From positions 1 to 64,000 of the forward strand of contig NZ_NIRR01000021.1 in assembly GCF_002204745.1 (NCBI RefSeq): 64,000 nucleotides of DNA, written 5' to 3'. The DNA comes from Hymenobacter amundsenii. GTDB taxonomy: Bacteria > Bacteroidota > Bacteroidia > Cytophagales > Hymenobacteraceae. The notes beneath the pieces were generated by a model. The model had not been told where the DNA came from. It ran no database searches and saw only the letters and a list, made by a program, of their open reading frames with translations. A program made the translations under genes and the position numbers. This document shows positions 50,626 to 59,870 of this stretch, in pieces; position 1 is the stretch's first letter, and each line of letters starts with the position of its first letter.

Positions 50626-51894
50626 TTAATTATCAATGATTTTATATTCTTCTACAAGTTTTATTAATGATGAAGAAACGTATTTTCCGAGGCCAGCATC
50701 TATTAGTGATTGTTTGAAGCTAGCCACATTTTCCTTATTTACGCCAATATTTTTATACTGATTAACAATTGATTCAATTTTAGCATCAACCCAATCTGGC
50801 ATAGTATCATCTAGTCCTAGTACTTCACGCAGAATATCATTAGCAGTGCCAGCCTTATCTACCGTTTCCAAAAGAGTTGAATATACTTTATTGCTTTCGT
50901 CGTATCTAAGCGCATAAGCGTTTGATTCAGGGATGGAGCCAATAATAAAAGGACTATGAGTTGAAACTATAAATTGGCAGTTAGGAAATGCATTTATCAT
51001 ATTAACTAAAACGCTTTTTTGTATTTCAGGATGGAGATGATTTTCTGGTTCATCAATTGTGATAACGAAAGGAAATCCATCGTTATCATACATATATATC
51101 TGCCATGCTAAATCTATTATTGATGCTACACCGCCTGATACAGCATCAATAGGAAATTCGCCAGTAGCAGTGACAAGGACTACCTCAGGCATCCTGACAG
51201 ATATGGATTGAAATCCTAAATTTTTTGGTAATACAACCTTTAAAATGTTTTTAAACCCTTCTAGTAGTTGTAAAGCTTGAGGATTTGGTTGAATTACTGC
51301 ATTGCCTTCTCCAAAAGCACCCAATGAAATAAGGGTTTCTTTTATATAATATGTTTCTGTTCTGTTATTGGTTTGTCCTCCATTATATCTATTGATATAA
51401 GAATTTCTGTAGTTCTGATATATCTGACTCTTCGTACTTACGTTTGTTGGAATTGTGCTAACTGATTCATATTTGAATATTGGTCTGTGTGAAGATATAG
51501 ATGCGCCTTTAACGGATTGCATGCTATTAAATTGAAAATGATATATCGAACCTGTGTTCTCAGGAATATTAATTTGTGATATAGTCCCATTCCCATATTC
51601 TACACTCCCAATGTTGATAGTGCCACTATGCATCCCAGGTGGATAATTATTAGGTGCTAAACCTACTCTTTTCTGCCCCCAAATGCTAGATAAATATTTT
51701 AATCCACCAGAGGCTATGATAGGAACTCCTATTAATTGTGGTGTAATTCCGCCAAAATGCTGGTTAAGTACACCGAGTAAAGTTGTCTTACCTGCTCCAT
51801 TAGCACCTGTTATAATAGTGAGACGAGGATGGAAGTTGATATCAATATTCTTATATTGTCTCCAGCCATCAATTTTCAAATTTTTGAACAGCAT
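50626..51894 (-). CDS. AAA ATPase, PtuA-like (Septu candidate)
   Basis: A 422-residue SMC/ABC-like ATPase. Walker A is TGANGAGKTT at residues 29-38, the signature-like SGGVASIIDLAW lies near residue 250, Walker B is ITIDEPENHLHPE near 280, followed by the His loop STHSPFIIG. An insertion of about 150 residues between Walker A and signature lacks coiled coil. In Septu, PtuA senses infection and restrains the PtuB nuclease. It shares a transcript with the PtuB-like gene and lies 106 bases from the recQ stop on the same strand. Other AAA-HNH defence pairs are possible. Confidence 0.82.
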   Translation of the reverse strand: MLFKNLKIDGWRQYKNIDINFHPRLTIITGANGAGKTTLLGVLNQHFGGITPQLIGVPIIASGGLKYLSSIWGQKRVGLAPNNYPPGMHSGTINIGSVEYGNGTISQINIPENTGSIYHFQFNSMQSVKGASISSHRPIFKYESVSTIPTNVSTKSQIYQNYRNSYINRYNGGQTNNRTETYYIKETLISLGAFGEGNAVIQPNPQALQLLEGFKNILKVVLPKNLGFQSISVRMPEVVLVTATGEFPIDAVSGGVASIIDLAWQIYMYDNDGFPFVITIDEPENHLHPEIQKSVLVNMINAFPNCQFIVSTHSPFIIGSIPESNAYALRYDESNKVYSTLLETVDKAGTANDILREVLGLDDTMPDWVDAKIESIVNQYKNIGVNKENVASFKQSLIDAGLGKYVSSSLIKLVEEYKIIDN

Positions 51895-52000
51895 ATTGCT
51901 TGAAGTATTTTAAAATGAGATGATTTTGATTTGGATTTTTGCATACATTAACATTAGGTATATGCGAATATTAATGTGTATTGGAGTGGATAAATAAACA

Positions 52001-54223
52001 TTAGTTCGCTACTTCGCTCAAGAACTTAATCCGCATCAGGCGCAAATCTTCCTCGGTGTAGTCGTCGGTGCCGAGCTCCTTGAGGGCGGCGGCGATGTTG
52101 TCGGTGCTGGCCGACATGAAGTAGTCGTAGATTTCGTCCTGGCGGTCCTGGTCGAGCACGCCGTTGATGTAGTAGCCCAGGTTGAGCTTGGTGCCCGAGT
52201 AGCAGATGTGCTCGATTTCCTCCATTAGCTCCCGCATTTCGAGGCCCTTGGAGGACGCAATTTCCTCCAGGTCCATCTTCTTGTCGATCTGCTGGATGAT
52301 GTAAATCTTGATTTTCGACTTATTGACGGCCGATTTCACCACCACGTCGGCGGCCGTCGTGATGTCGTTGTCCTCTACGTACTGCTTAATCAGCGTCAGG
52401 AAGGGGGTGCCGAACTTCTGGGCCTTACCCTGGCCCACGCCCGATACGTGCGCCAGATCCTCCATTTTGGTGGGGAAGGTGGTGGCCATTTCCTTCAGCG
52501 AAGGGTCCTGGAAGAGCACGTAGGGCGGCAGGTTTTTCTGGTTGGCCACCTTCTTGCGCAATGCCTTCAGCATGTCGAACAGCGCCTCATCGTGGCCGGC
52601 GGCCAGCTGCACGTCCTCCTGCTGCTGCTCCTCCTTTACTTCCTCATCGTAGTTGTGGTCTTTAGTGAGTTTCATGGAATGGGGATTTTCGATGAAATCA
52701 AGTCCTTTTTGCGTTACGCGAATAACACCAGAATTTTCTACATCCTTGGCCAGTAGCCCATTGAGCAGCGACTGGCGCAGCAGCGAGTGCCAGAACTGGG
52801 CGTCGTGGCCGCTGCCCTGCCCGTACACGGGCAGGCTGTTGTGGCCGTAACTGACCACGTGGGGGTTCGACATGCCCATGAGCACGGTACCGAGGTGGTC
52901 GAGGCCGAACCGTTCGCCGGTCTGCACGGCGGCTTTCAGGGCCAGCAGCACCTCGGCCTGGGCCTCGAACCGCTCCTTGGGGTGGCGGCAGTTGTCGCAG
53001 AAGCCGCAGTCTTTGGCGTAAACTTCGCCGAAGTAGTGCAGCAGCTGCTTGCGCCGGCAAACCGCCGAATCGGCATAGTTGGCCATTTCCTGAAGCAGCT
53101 GCTTGCCGTTGTCGCGCTCGGTTACGGGCTTGTCCTTGTTGAACTTCTCCAGCTTCACGATGTCGTCGTAGCTGTAGAACATCAGGCAGTCGCCATCCAT
53201 CCCGTCGCGGCCGCCGCGGCCGGTCTCCTGGTAGTAGCCCTCGATGCTCTTGGGCGTGTCGTAATGAATCACGAAGCGCACGTCGGGCTTGTCGATGCCC
53301 ATGCCGAAGGCAATGGTGGCCACAATAACATCGCACTCCTCGTGTAGAAACGCGTCTTGGTTGGCCATGCGCACGTGGGGGTCGAGGCCGGCGTGGTAGG
53401 GCAGGGCCCGCACATCGTTTACGCGCAGCAGCTCGGCAATTTCCTCCACCTTCTTGCGGCTCAAGCAGTACACGATGCCGGCCTGGTCCTTGTGCTGCTT
53501 CACGTACTGAATCAGCTGCTTTTTGGTGTTGTGCTTGGGCCGTACTTCGTAGTAGAGATTGGTGCGGTTGAAGCTGGTTTTGAATACCGAGGCATCATCC
53601 ATCTGCAGGTTTTTCTGGATGTCCTGCTGCACTTTGGGCGTGGCCGTGGCCGTGAGGGCAATAATGGGCACGTTGGCGCCTAGGTTGTCGATGATACCGC
53701 GGATTTTGCGGTATTCGGGCCGGAAATCGTGGCCCCACTCCGAAATGCAGTGGGCCTCATCAATGGCTACGAAGCTAATGGTGGCCTTGTGCAGAAACTC
53801 GATGGTGTCGTCCTTGGTCAACGATTCGGGCGCCACGTACAGCAGGCGCACCTCGCCGCTAATCACGTCGCGCTTCACCCGGTTCATCTCCGATTTGCTC
53901 AGCGTGGAGTTCAGGAATTGCGCGTTCACGCCGAAGGCATTGAGCTGATCGACCTGGTTTTTCATCAGGGCAATGAGGGGCGAAATCACGATGGCCGTGC
54001 CCGGTAGCACCAGCGCCGGCAGCTGGTAGCACAGGCTTTTGCCGGCCCCAGTAGGCATAATTACGAAGGTGTTATGGCCGGCAATGACGTTCTGGATGAT
54101 ATCCTCCTGCACGCCGCGGAACTGTCCGTAGCCGAAAACTTCCTTTAACTTGCCCTTCAAATCAGCCTGCTGTTGTACTTCCTGCTGCACTTCCTGGTTT
54201 ACCGCTGACATCGACATCCGCAC
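52001..54223 (-). CDS. recQ: ATP-dependent DNA helicase RecQ
   Basis: A 740-residue 3-prime to 5-prime helicase for recombination and replication-fork repair. Motif I is MPTGAGKSLCYQLP, motif II is AIDEAHCISEWGHDF, motif VI QETGRGGRDG. A zinc site (CRRKQLLHYFGE, CGFCDNC) and the RQC winged helix follow, with an HRDC domain near residues 530-610 and a C-terminal helix-turn-helix extension of about 110 residues common in Bacteroidota. Several ATGs occur within the first five residues. Composition is chromosomal, unlike the AT-rich Septu-like pair downstream. Confidence 0.96.
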   Translation of the reverse strand: MRMSMSAVNQEVQQEVQQQADLKGKLKEVFGYGQFRGVQEDIIQNVIAGHNTFVIMPTGAGKSLCYQLPALVLPGTAIVISPLIALMKNQVDQLNAFGVNAQFLNSTLSKSEMNRVKRDVISGEVRLLYVAPESLTKDDTIEFLHKATISFVAIDEAHCISEWGHDFRPEYRKIRGIIDNLGANVPIIALTATATPKVQQDIQKNLQMDDASVFKTSFNRTNLYYEVRPKHNTKKQLIQYVKQHKDQAGIVYCLSRKKVEEIAELLRVNDVRALPYHAGLDPHVRMANQDAFLHEECDVIVATIAFGMGIDKPDVRFVIHYDTPKSIEGYYQETGRGGRDGMDGDCLMFYSYDDIVKLEKFNKDKPVTERDNGKQLLQEMANYADSAVCRRKQLLHYFGEVYAKDCGFCDNCRHPKERFEAQAEVLLALKAAVQTGERFGLDHLGTVLMGMSNPHVVSYGHNSLPVYGQGSGHDAQFWHSLLRQSLLNGLLAKDVENSGVIRVTQKGLDFIENPHSMKLTKDHNYDEEVKEEQQQEDVQLAAGHDEALFDMLKALRKKVANQKNLPPYVLFQDPSLKEMATTFPTKMEDLAHVSGVGQGKAQKFGTPFLTLIKQYVEDNDITTAADVVVKSAVNKSKIKIYIIQQIDKKMDLEEIASSKGLEMRELMEEIEHICYSGTKLNLGYYINGVLDQDRQDEIYDYFMSASTDNIAAALKELGTDDYTEEDLRLMRIKFLSEVAN

Positions 54224-54368
54224 TTAGCTCGATTAGGTTGATTGAATAAGAGTGACGGCCCTAAAGGGGTTGCCAAACTCAATCTAAGGATTTTATGGGT
54301 ATTCGGCACCGGACCCGGGCGATTAGAAAAAACGCCCCGACCAACTGGGCTCCTGCTGAACCTCAGTT

Positions 54369-55370
54369 TTGAAACCTGATATCAAATTTAGATTGAAACT
54401 GCCTACCGAACTTCATAACATCGCAAAAAAAGTGCTCCAACTGGAAGCGGAAGCCATCCAGGGCGTAGCGGCAGCCCTCGATGAGCGCCCCGATTTTGCA
54501 CAATGCGTAGATGCCATTCTCGCGCGCCGGGGCCGGGTCGTGGTGACGGGCATTGGCAAGAGCGCCCACATTGCGGGCAAAATGGTGGCTACGTTCAACT
54601 CAACCGGCACCCCCTCCTTGTTCATGCACGCCGCCGACGCCATCCACGGCGACCTGGGTATGATTCAGGCCGATGACTTCGTCATTGCCATCAGCAAGTC
54701 GGGCGATACGCCCGAAATAAAGGTGCTTGTGCCCCTGCTTAAGCGCAAGGGCGTGCCGCTGGCGGCCCTCGTGAGCAACGCCGACTCCTACCTGGCGCAG
54801 CAAGCCGATTACATCCTGCATGCCCCCGTGAAAAGCGAGGCCTGCCCCCACAACCTGGCCCCCACCACCAGCACCACCGCTGCCCTGGCCCTGGGCGACG
54901 CGCTGGCCGTATGCTTGCTCGAAAGCCGCGAGTTTTCGCGCCAGGATTTTGCCCACCTGCACCCCGGCGGCACGCTGGGCAAGCAGCTCTACCTGAAAGT
55001 AGGTGACCTGAGCCGCCAGAACCAGCAACCCCAGGTAACCGAATCGGCCCCGTTGCGCGATATTATAATGGAAATTTCGGGCAAGCGCCTCGGGGCTACC
55101 GCCGTGCTGGCCGCTGGCGGCGAGCTGCTGGGCATCATCACCGACGGCGACTTGCGCCGCATGCTCACCACTTACGAGGGCCGCCTCGAAACCGTGCTGG
55201 CCCGCGACATCCTCACGCCCAACCCCATAACGGTAGAGGCCGATGATTTTGCGGTGGAGGCCTTGGCCCGGATGCAGGCCCGCAACATCACGCAATTGCT
55301 GGTAACGGAGCAGGGCCAGTTCAGCGGCTTCATTCACCTGCACGATTTGCTGCGCGAAGGGCTGGTGTAG
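54369..55370 (+). CDS. kdsD: Arabinose-5-phosphate isomerase (KdsD/KpsF family)
   Basis: A 333-residue enzyme with an N-terminal SIS domain (residues 40-175; GIGKSAHIAGKMVATFNSTG, ISKSGDTPEI) and two C-terminal CBS domains (about 215-330). It interconverts ribulose 5-phosphate and arabinose 5-phosphate, the first step to Kdo for the lipopolysaccharide core. The frame starts with TTG; the first family-like residues are NIAKKVLQLEAEAI about 16 codons later, so the exact start is not certain. Genes for mannose nucleotide synthesis follow. Confidence 0.92.
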   Translation: MKPDIKFRLKLPTELHNIAKKVLQLEAEAIQGVAAALDERPDFAQCVDAILARRGRVVVTGIGKSAHIAGKMVATFNSTGTPSLFMHAADAIHGDLGMIQADDFVIAISKSGDTPEIKVLVPLLKRKGVPLAALVSNADSYLAQQADYILHAPVKSEACPHNLAPTTSTTAALALGDALAVCLLESREFSRQDFAHLHPGGTLGKQLYLKVGDLSRQNQQPQVTESAPLRDIIMEISGKRLGATAVLAAGGELLGIITDGDLRRMLTTYEGRLETVLARDILTPNPITVEADDFAVEALARMQARNITQLLVTEQGQFSGFIHLHDLLREGLV

Positions 55371-55516
55371 CAGCACGCTTGCCCTCTGGCAGGGTTGCCA
55401 AGTTCTTCTTCGGTACCTTGTTGGCACCGCCTGGCTCCGGCTAAGCCGCACTGGCCGTATGGCCGCAGTTATTCGCTCTTTCATTCGCCGTTTCACGTTA
55501 ATCTGATCTGACTTCG

Positions 55517-56644
55517 ATGGAAAAACATACCTATCTGGTCGTGATGGCCGGCGGCATCGGCAGCCGTTTCTGGCCTTTCAGCCGCACCCACCACCCCAAG
55601 CAATTCCATGATGTGCTGGGCCTGGGCCGCTCGATGCTCCAGCTAACCGTTGACCGATTCCGGGGTATGTGCCCACCCGAAAACGTGTTCGTCGTCACGA
55701 ACCGCGACTATACGGAACTGGTGCAGCAGCATTTGCCCGAACTGACTCCTGATCAGATTCTGGGCGAGCCCATCGGCCGCAACACGGCCCCTTGCATCGC
55801 CTACGCCAGCTACCGCATCGCCCGCCTCGACCCCGAGGCCGTGATAGTGGTCACGCCCGCCGACCATGCCGTGATGCACGAGGACAACTTCCGCGCTGCC
55901 ATCCGTACGGCCATCGACGGTGCCCGGGCCCACAACGTGCTTATCACGCTTGGCATTCAGCCCTCGCGCCCCGATACCGGCTACGGCTACATTCAGTTCC
56001 TCGACGATTTTGTGAAGCCCCAGGACGTGCAGACCATGCCCGGCCACACCAATGGCACGTTCCCGAAAGAGCTGCGCAAGGTGAAAACCTTCACGGAAAA
56101 GCCCAATCCGGAACTGGCCCAGATGTTTGTGAACAGCGGCGAGTTTCTCTGGAACTCGGGCCTGTTCGTATGGCGGGCCGATGCCATTATTCAGGCCTTC
56201 CACCACTACCTGAGCGATATTGCCGAGGTATTCGAGGAGGGTGCCGACCAGCTGGGCACGCCCCAGGAGGAGGAGTTCATTTCCCGCGCCTATAGCCTCT
56301 GCCGCAACATCAGCATCGACTACGGGGTGATGGAAAAGGCCGACAACGTGTACGTGCTGCCCGCCGATTTCGGCTGGAGCGACCTGGGCACCTGGGACTC
56401 GCTGCACCGCATGGGCCAGCACGATGCCGATGAGAACGTAGTCGATGGGAACGCCCTGCTCTACGATACCAAGGAGTGCGTCATCAAAACGCCCGCCGAG
56501 CGCCTCGTAGTGGTGCAGGGCCTCGAAGGATACATCGTGGCCGAGTATGATAACGTGCTGCTCATCTGCAAGCGCACCGAGGAACAGCGCGTCAAGGATT
56601 TCGTGGCCGACGTGAAATCGAAAAAGGGCGTCGGGTACAATTAA
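55517..56644 (+). CDS. manC: Mannose-1-phosphate guanylyltransferase
   Basis: A 375-residue nucleotidyltransferase making GDP-mannose from GTP and mannose 1-phosphate for surface glycans. The nucleotide-binding signature is VMAGGIGSRFWPFSR at residues 9-23, and the sugar-binding region includes FTEKPNPELAQ. The C-terminal phosphomannose-isomerase domain of bifunctional forms is absent, so it is the short type. It follows kdsD by 146 bases. Its last Asn codon and stop are formed by one arm of the long inverted repeat shared with icd. Confidence 0.93.
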   Translation: MEKHTYLVVMAGGIGSRFWPFSRTHHPKQFHDVLGLGRSMLQLTVDRFRGMCPPENVFVVTNRDYTELVQQHLPELTPDQILGEPIGRNTAPCIAYASYRIARLDPEAVIVVTPADHAVMHEDNFRAAIRTAIDGARAHNVLITLGIQPSRPDTGYGYIQFLDDFVKPQDVQTMPGHTNGTFPKELRKVKTFTEKPNPELAQMFVNSGEFLWNSGLFVWRADAIIQAFHHYLSDIAEVFEEGADQLGTPQEEEFISRAYSLCRNISIDYGVMEKADNVYVLPADFGWSDLGTWDSLHRMGQHDADENVVDGNALLYDTKECVIKTPAERLVVVQGLEGYIVAEYDNVLLICKRTEEQRVKDFVADVKSKKGVGYN

Positions 56645-56742
56645 GAATTAACAATTAGGGATTAAGAATCGGGCCGTTCCGCTACTCCTTACGAGGTAGC
56701 GGAACAGCCCGATTCTTAATCCCTAATTGTTAATTCTTAATT
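56638..56742. repeat. 48-bp inverted repeat joining manC and icd
   Basis: The arms at 56638-56685 and 56695-56742 are reverse complements with one mismatch in 48 bases and a 9-base loop. Each arm begins inside a gene: both proteins end with Asn-stop because AATTAA lies at both outer ends. It is the only sequence between these convergent genes and would form a very stable hairpin in either transcript. Confidence 0.92.
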
Positions 56743-57972
56743 GCTCGTCAGTTTGGCTTGCAGGTTCTCATCAAGGGCAGCCAGGAATTCCTCGGTGTAG
56801 AGGTAGTCGCGGCCGTGCTCGACCTTGTTGCCGTGGATGCAGACGGCGAGGTCCTTGGTCATTTTGCCGCTTTCTACGGTTTCGATGCACACTTGCTCCA
56901 GCGCGTGGCAGAAGTCGATGAGCTCCTGGTTGCCGTCGAGCTTGCCGCGGAACTCCAGGCCCCGGGTCCAGGCGAAGATGCTGGCGATGGGGTTGGTGCT
57001 GGTGGGCTTGCCGTTCTGGTGGTCGCGGTAGTGGCGCGTTACGGTGCCATGGGCTGCTTCGGCCTCCATGGTGCCGCCGTCGGGCGTCACGAGCACCGAA
57101 GTCATCAGGCCCAGCGAGCCGAAGCCCTGGGCCACGGTGTCGCTCTGCACGTCGCCGTCGTAGTTTTTGCAGGCCCACACGAAATTGCCGTTCCACTTCA
57201 GCGCCGAGGCCACCATGTCGTCAATCAGGCGGTGCTCGTAGGTGATGCCGGCTTCCTTGAACTTGGCCAAGTAGTCCTGCTCGTAAATCTCTTGGAAGAT
57301 GTCCTTGAAACGACCATCGTACTTCTTGAGAATGGTGTTTTTGGTGGAAAGGTACAGCGGCCAGTTCTTGCTCAGGGCCTGGTTGAAGCAGGCGTGGGCG
57401 AAGCCGCGGATGGATTCGTCGGTGTTGTACATGGCCAGGGCCACACCGTCGCCTTTAAAGTTGTAGACCTCAAACGACTGGGTTTCGCCGCCGTCTTCGG
57501 GCTGGAAGGTGATGGTGAGCTTGCCCTTGCCCTTGGTCAGGAAGTCGGTGGCGCGGTACTGGTCGCCGAAGGCGTGGCGGCCGATGCAGATGGGAGCCGT
57601 CCAGTTGGGCACGAGGCGGGGCACGTTGCTCATTACAATCGGCTCGCGGAACACCGTGCCGTCGAGGATGTTGCGGATAGTACCGTTGGGGGAGCGCCAC
57701 ATTTGCTTGAGACCGAACTCCTCCACCCGCTGCTCGTCGGGCGTAATGGTGGCGCACTTGATGCCCACACCATATTGCTTGATGGCGTTGGCCGCGTCGA
57801 TGGTTACCTGGTCGTTGGTTTCGTCGCGGTACTCAATGCCCAGGTCGTAGTACTTAATATCTAGTTCGAGGTAAGGCGTAATCAGCTTGTCCTTGATGAA
57901 CTTCCAGATGATACGCGTCATTTCGTCGCCGTCCAGCTCAACTATTGGGTTGGCTACCTTGATTTTGGTCAT
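56737..57972 (-). CDS. icd: NADP-dependent isocitrate dehydrogenase (homodimeric, eukaryote-like)
   Basis: A 411-residue TCA-cycle enzyme converting isocitrate to 2-oxoglutarate with CO2 and NADPH. It belongs to the subgroup also found in eukaryotes: start [20 protein letters not shown], substrate motif [19 protein letters not shown], metal-binding [12 protein letters not shown], and nucleotide segment [14 protein letters not shown]. Start at ATG 57972 as in homologues. The adjacent region to the right up to 58238 is non-coding. Confidence 0.95.
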   Translation of the reverse strand: MTKIKVANPIVELDGDEMTRIIWKFIKDKLITPYLELDIKYYDLGIEYRDETNDQVTIDAANAIKQYGVGIKCATITPDEQRVEEFGLKQMWRSPNGTIRNILDGTVFREPIVMSNVPRLVPNWTAPICIGRHAFGDQYRATDFLTKGKGKLTITFQPEDGGETQSFEVYNFKGDGVALAMYNTDESIRGFAHACFNQALSKNWPLYLSTKNTILKKYDGRFKDIFQEIYEQDYLAKFKEAGITYEHRLIDDMVASALKWNGNFVWACKNYDGDVQSDTVAQGFGSLGLMTSVLVTPDGGTMEAEAAHGTVTRHYRDHQNGKPTSTNPIASIFAWTRGLEFRGKLDGNQELIDFCHALEQVCIETVESGKMTKDLAVCIHGNKVEHGRDYLYTEEFLAALDENLQAKLTSN

Positions 57973-58238
57973 GAATGGGGGGATGTGGGAGTGAAAATAA
58001 GGCTGGCGCACTGAGTTGTTCGGCTGCCGGAGCTAGGGGATAACCAGCCCGGCTACTCAGCTGTTCGCCGGTGGCAAGATAGCAATGTGGGACTAAGCCC
58101 GCCATAAACGCAGGTTATTGGGGCAGGCGCATGTTATTTCTTCGGGCCGGAGCGTTTGCCAATTCAGCCCGATCCGGCGTATTTTAGCCCCCCTGTCCGC
58201 CGCATATTCATTTGCCTCCTCCATCTTCGCCCTCGCTC

Positions 58239-58622
58239 ATGGACCACCCCGATGCTCTGCCGCCGCTCCGCAAGCGCGACAAACTCGCCGACTCGGCGCT
58301 ATCTGTCGCCAACCGGCTGCATCCGTTGCTGGAGCTGGTAGAGCGCATTCGGCCCCACGTCGGCCACGAATCCGTGTTCAGCTCCCGCCACGACAAAATC
58401 CGGGAGCAGCTGGCCCTCGTGCATGAGCAGCTCCGGGCCGAGCAGCCGAGGCACAAGGCTGTCCGCGAAGCATTTCATGCGCTGAACGAATTTGTGCGCG
58501 AAGAGGCCCGAGAAGTGAGTAAGGATGAAGTTAAGGAATCGGGCAAACGCTTCGTCGCCGCCACCCTAAAAAACGCTCCTAAGCTGATCAGCGCCGCCCG
58601 AAAAGCGGGACTGCTGCATTGA
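58239..58622 (+). CDS. Hypothetical charged helical protein
   Basis: A 127-residue soluble protein, almost entirely amphipathic helix with heptad-like spacing (DKIREQLALVHEQLRAEQP, then EFVREEAREVSKDEVKESG). No motif or family was recognised. ATG 58239 was taken as start since upstream residues are Pro/Ser-rich without a helix pattern. Composition matches the chromosome. It lies alone between icd and an inverted repeat. Confidence 0.65.
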   Translation: MDHPDALPPLRKRDKLADSALSVANRLHPLLELVERIRPHVGHESVFSSRHDKIREQLALVHEQLRAEQPRHKAVREAFHALNEFVREEAREVSKDEVKESGKRFVAATLKNAPKLISAARKAGLLH

Positions 58623-58695
58623 AAGTGAGTTTTGTACTTAGACTGGAGCTTCGCGCTACAAGCTTACGGCCGCCTGTTGTGTAAGTGACAAGTGA

Positions 58696-58771
58696 AAGCG
58701 TGAAGAATTAAGATGGCCGCTGAACGCCCCAATCGGGAGTCGTTCAGCGGCCATCTTAATTCTTCACGCTT
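58696..58771. repeat. Perfect 31-bp inverted repeat
   Basis: The arms at 58696-58726 and 58741-58771 are perfect reverse complements around a 14-base loop, between convergent genes. Just upstream lies AGCTTCGCGCTACA (58647), a copy of the word in the inner repeat of 18471-18558. Confidence 0.9.
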
Positions 58772-58781
58772 GATGCTGATT

Positions 58782-59870
58782 TCAGCTTTTAACTGCCCCC
58801 AGCCGCTGACGGAGTACCTCATACAGCATGATGCCGCTGGCGACCGATACGTTAAGGGAGCTGATCTGGCCGGCCATTGGAATGCGCAGCTTGTGGTCGG
58901 CGAGGCGCAGGTATTCGGGGCTGATGCCATCTTCCTCCGAGCCCATCAGGATGGCCAGCGGGCCGGTCAGATCCACTGTTTCGGCCTCTAGGCTGGCATC
59001 CGACTTCTCGGTACAGGCCACTACCTGCACGCCCGATTCGCGCAGGAAGGTGAGGGTTTGCTTGAGATTGTGCTCCCGGCAGACGGGGATGATGTTGAGC
59101 GCACCGGCCGACGTTTTGAGGGCGTCGCCGTTGATCTGGGCCGCGCCGTGGCTGGGTACCACAATGGCGTGCACGCCCAGGCACTCGGCGTTCCGGGCAA
59201 TGGAACCGAAGTTACGCACGTCAGTAATCCGGTCGAGCACCAGCAGCAAAGGCGTTTTGCCTTCCTCGTAGAGCCCGGCCAGGATATTGTCCAGGGGCAT
59301 GTAGTCAATCGGCGAAACGAAAGCTACCGCGCCCTGGTGGTTTTTGCGGGTGATGTTGTCGAGCTTCTCCACCGGTACCATCGACACGGGCACACCAGCC
59401 TCGCGGGCCAGGGCCGTGATGTCCTGGGTCATCGAGTTCTTGGTGGCGCGCAGCAGGAACACCTTGTCGAGGGTGCGACCCGCCGTCAGGGCTTCCAGAA
59501 TGGGCCGGAGCCCGAAAATCATGTCGATGCTGCGGTCCTGAGCCGGGCGATGCGGGTAACGGGGCTTATCGGAGGAGCGGCTTTCGCCGCGTCCATCTTC
59601 ACTGCGTCTGTCTTCACCGCGCCCATCTTCTGGCCGGCGCTCAGAGGAGCGGTTGTCGTTGTCGCGTCCTTCATCGAAACGGCCTTCCTCAGCGCGGCTG
59701 CTCTCAAAACGGTTGTCGTCGGCGCGGCCACCCTCCGGGCGCCGGCCTTCCTCGCGCCGGTCCGCATCGCGCGGATTCGGGCGGCGGTTGGGCACGGGGC
59801 GGTTTTCCGAGTCAAAAAATTGGCGGCGTTCATTTAGCGGCCGGGCTGGGCGGTTCGTCCTTTTCTCCAT
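58782..59870 (-). CDS. rlmB: TrmH-family rRNA 2-O-methyltransferase (RlmB-like) with disordered N-terminus
   Basis: A 362-residue SPOUT methyltransferase. The C-terminal 250 residues match RlmB, which methylates G2251 of 23S rRNA: substrate-binding domain (MIFGLRPILEALTAG), linker, and SPOUT domain with LVLDRITDVRNFGSIARNAECLG and the knot motifs ILMGSEEDGIS and PMAGQISSLNVSVAS. The first 110 residues are a low-complexity stretch rich in Arg, Asp, Glu and Gly, probably disordered and RNA- or protein-binding. Its start overlaps the end of the GWxTD gene by 37 bases, suggesting coupled translation. Confidence 0.9.
   Translation of the reverse strand: MEKRTNRPARPLNERRQFFDSENRPVPNRRPNPRDADRREEGRRPEGGRADDNRFESSRAEEGRFDEGRDNDNRSSERRPEDGRGEDRRSEDGRGESRSSDKPRYPHRPAQDRSIDMIFGLRPILEALTAGRTLDKVFLLRATKNSMTQDITALAREAGVPVSMVPVEKLDNITRKNHQGAVAFVSPIDYMPLDNILAGLYEEGKTPLLLVLDRITDVRNFGSIARNAECLGVHAIVVPSHGAAQINGDALKTSAGALNIIPVCREHNLKQTLTFLRESGVQVVACTEKSDASLEAETVDLTGPLAILMGSEEDGISPEYLRLADHKLRIPMAGQISSLNVSVASGIMLYEVLRQRLGAVKS

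Noticed and set aside
52698..53336. 212-codon minus-strand frame inside recQ
   Set aside because: It is an alternate frame of recQ, very Arg-rich, as expected for an out-of-frame read of GC-rich DNA.
52001..54223. RecQ as part of the Septu-like defence operon
   Set aside because: Its composition is chromosomal, it is a full housekeeping type, and 106 AT-rich bases separate it from the ATPase gene.
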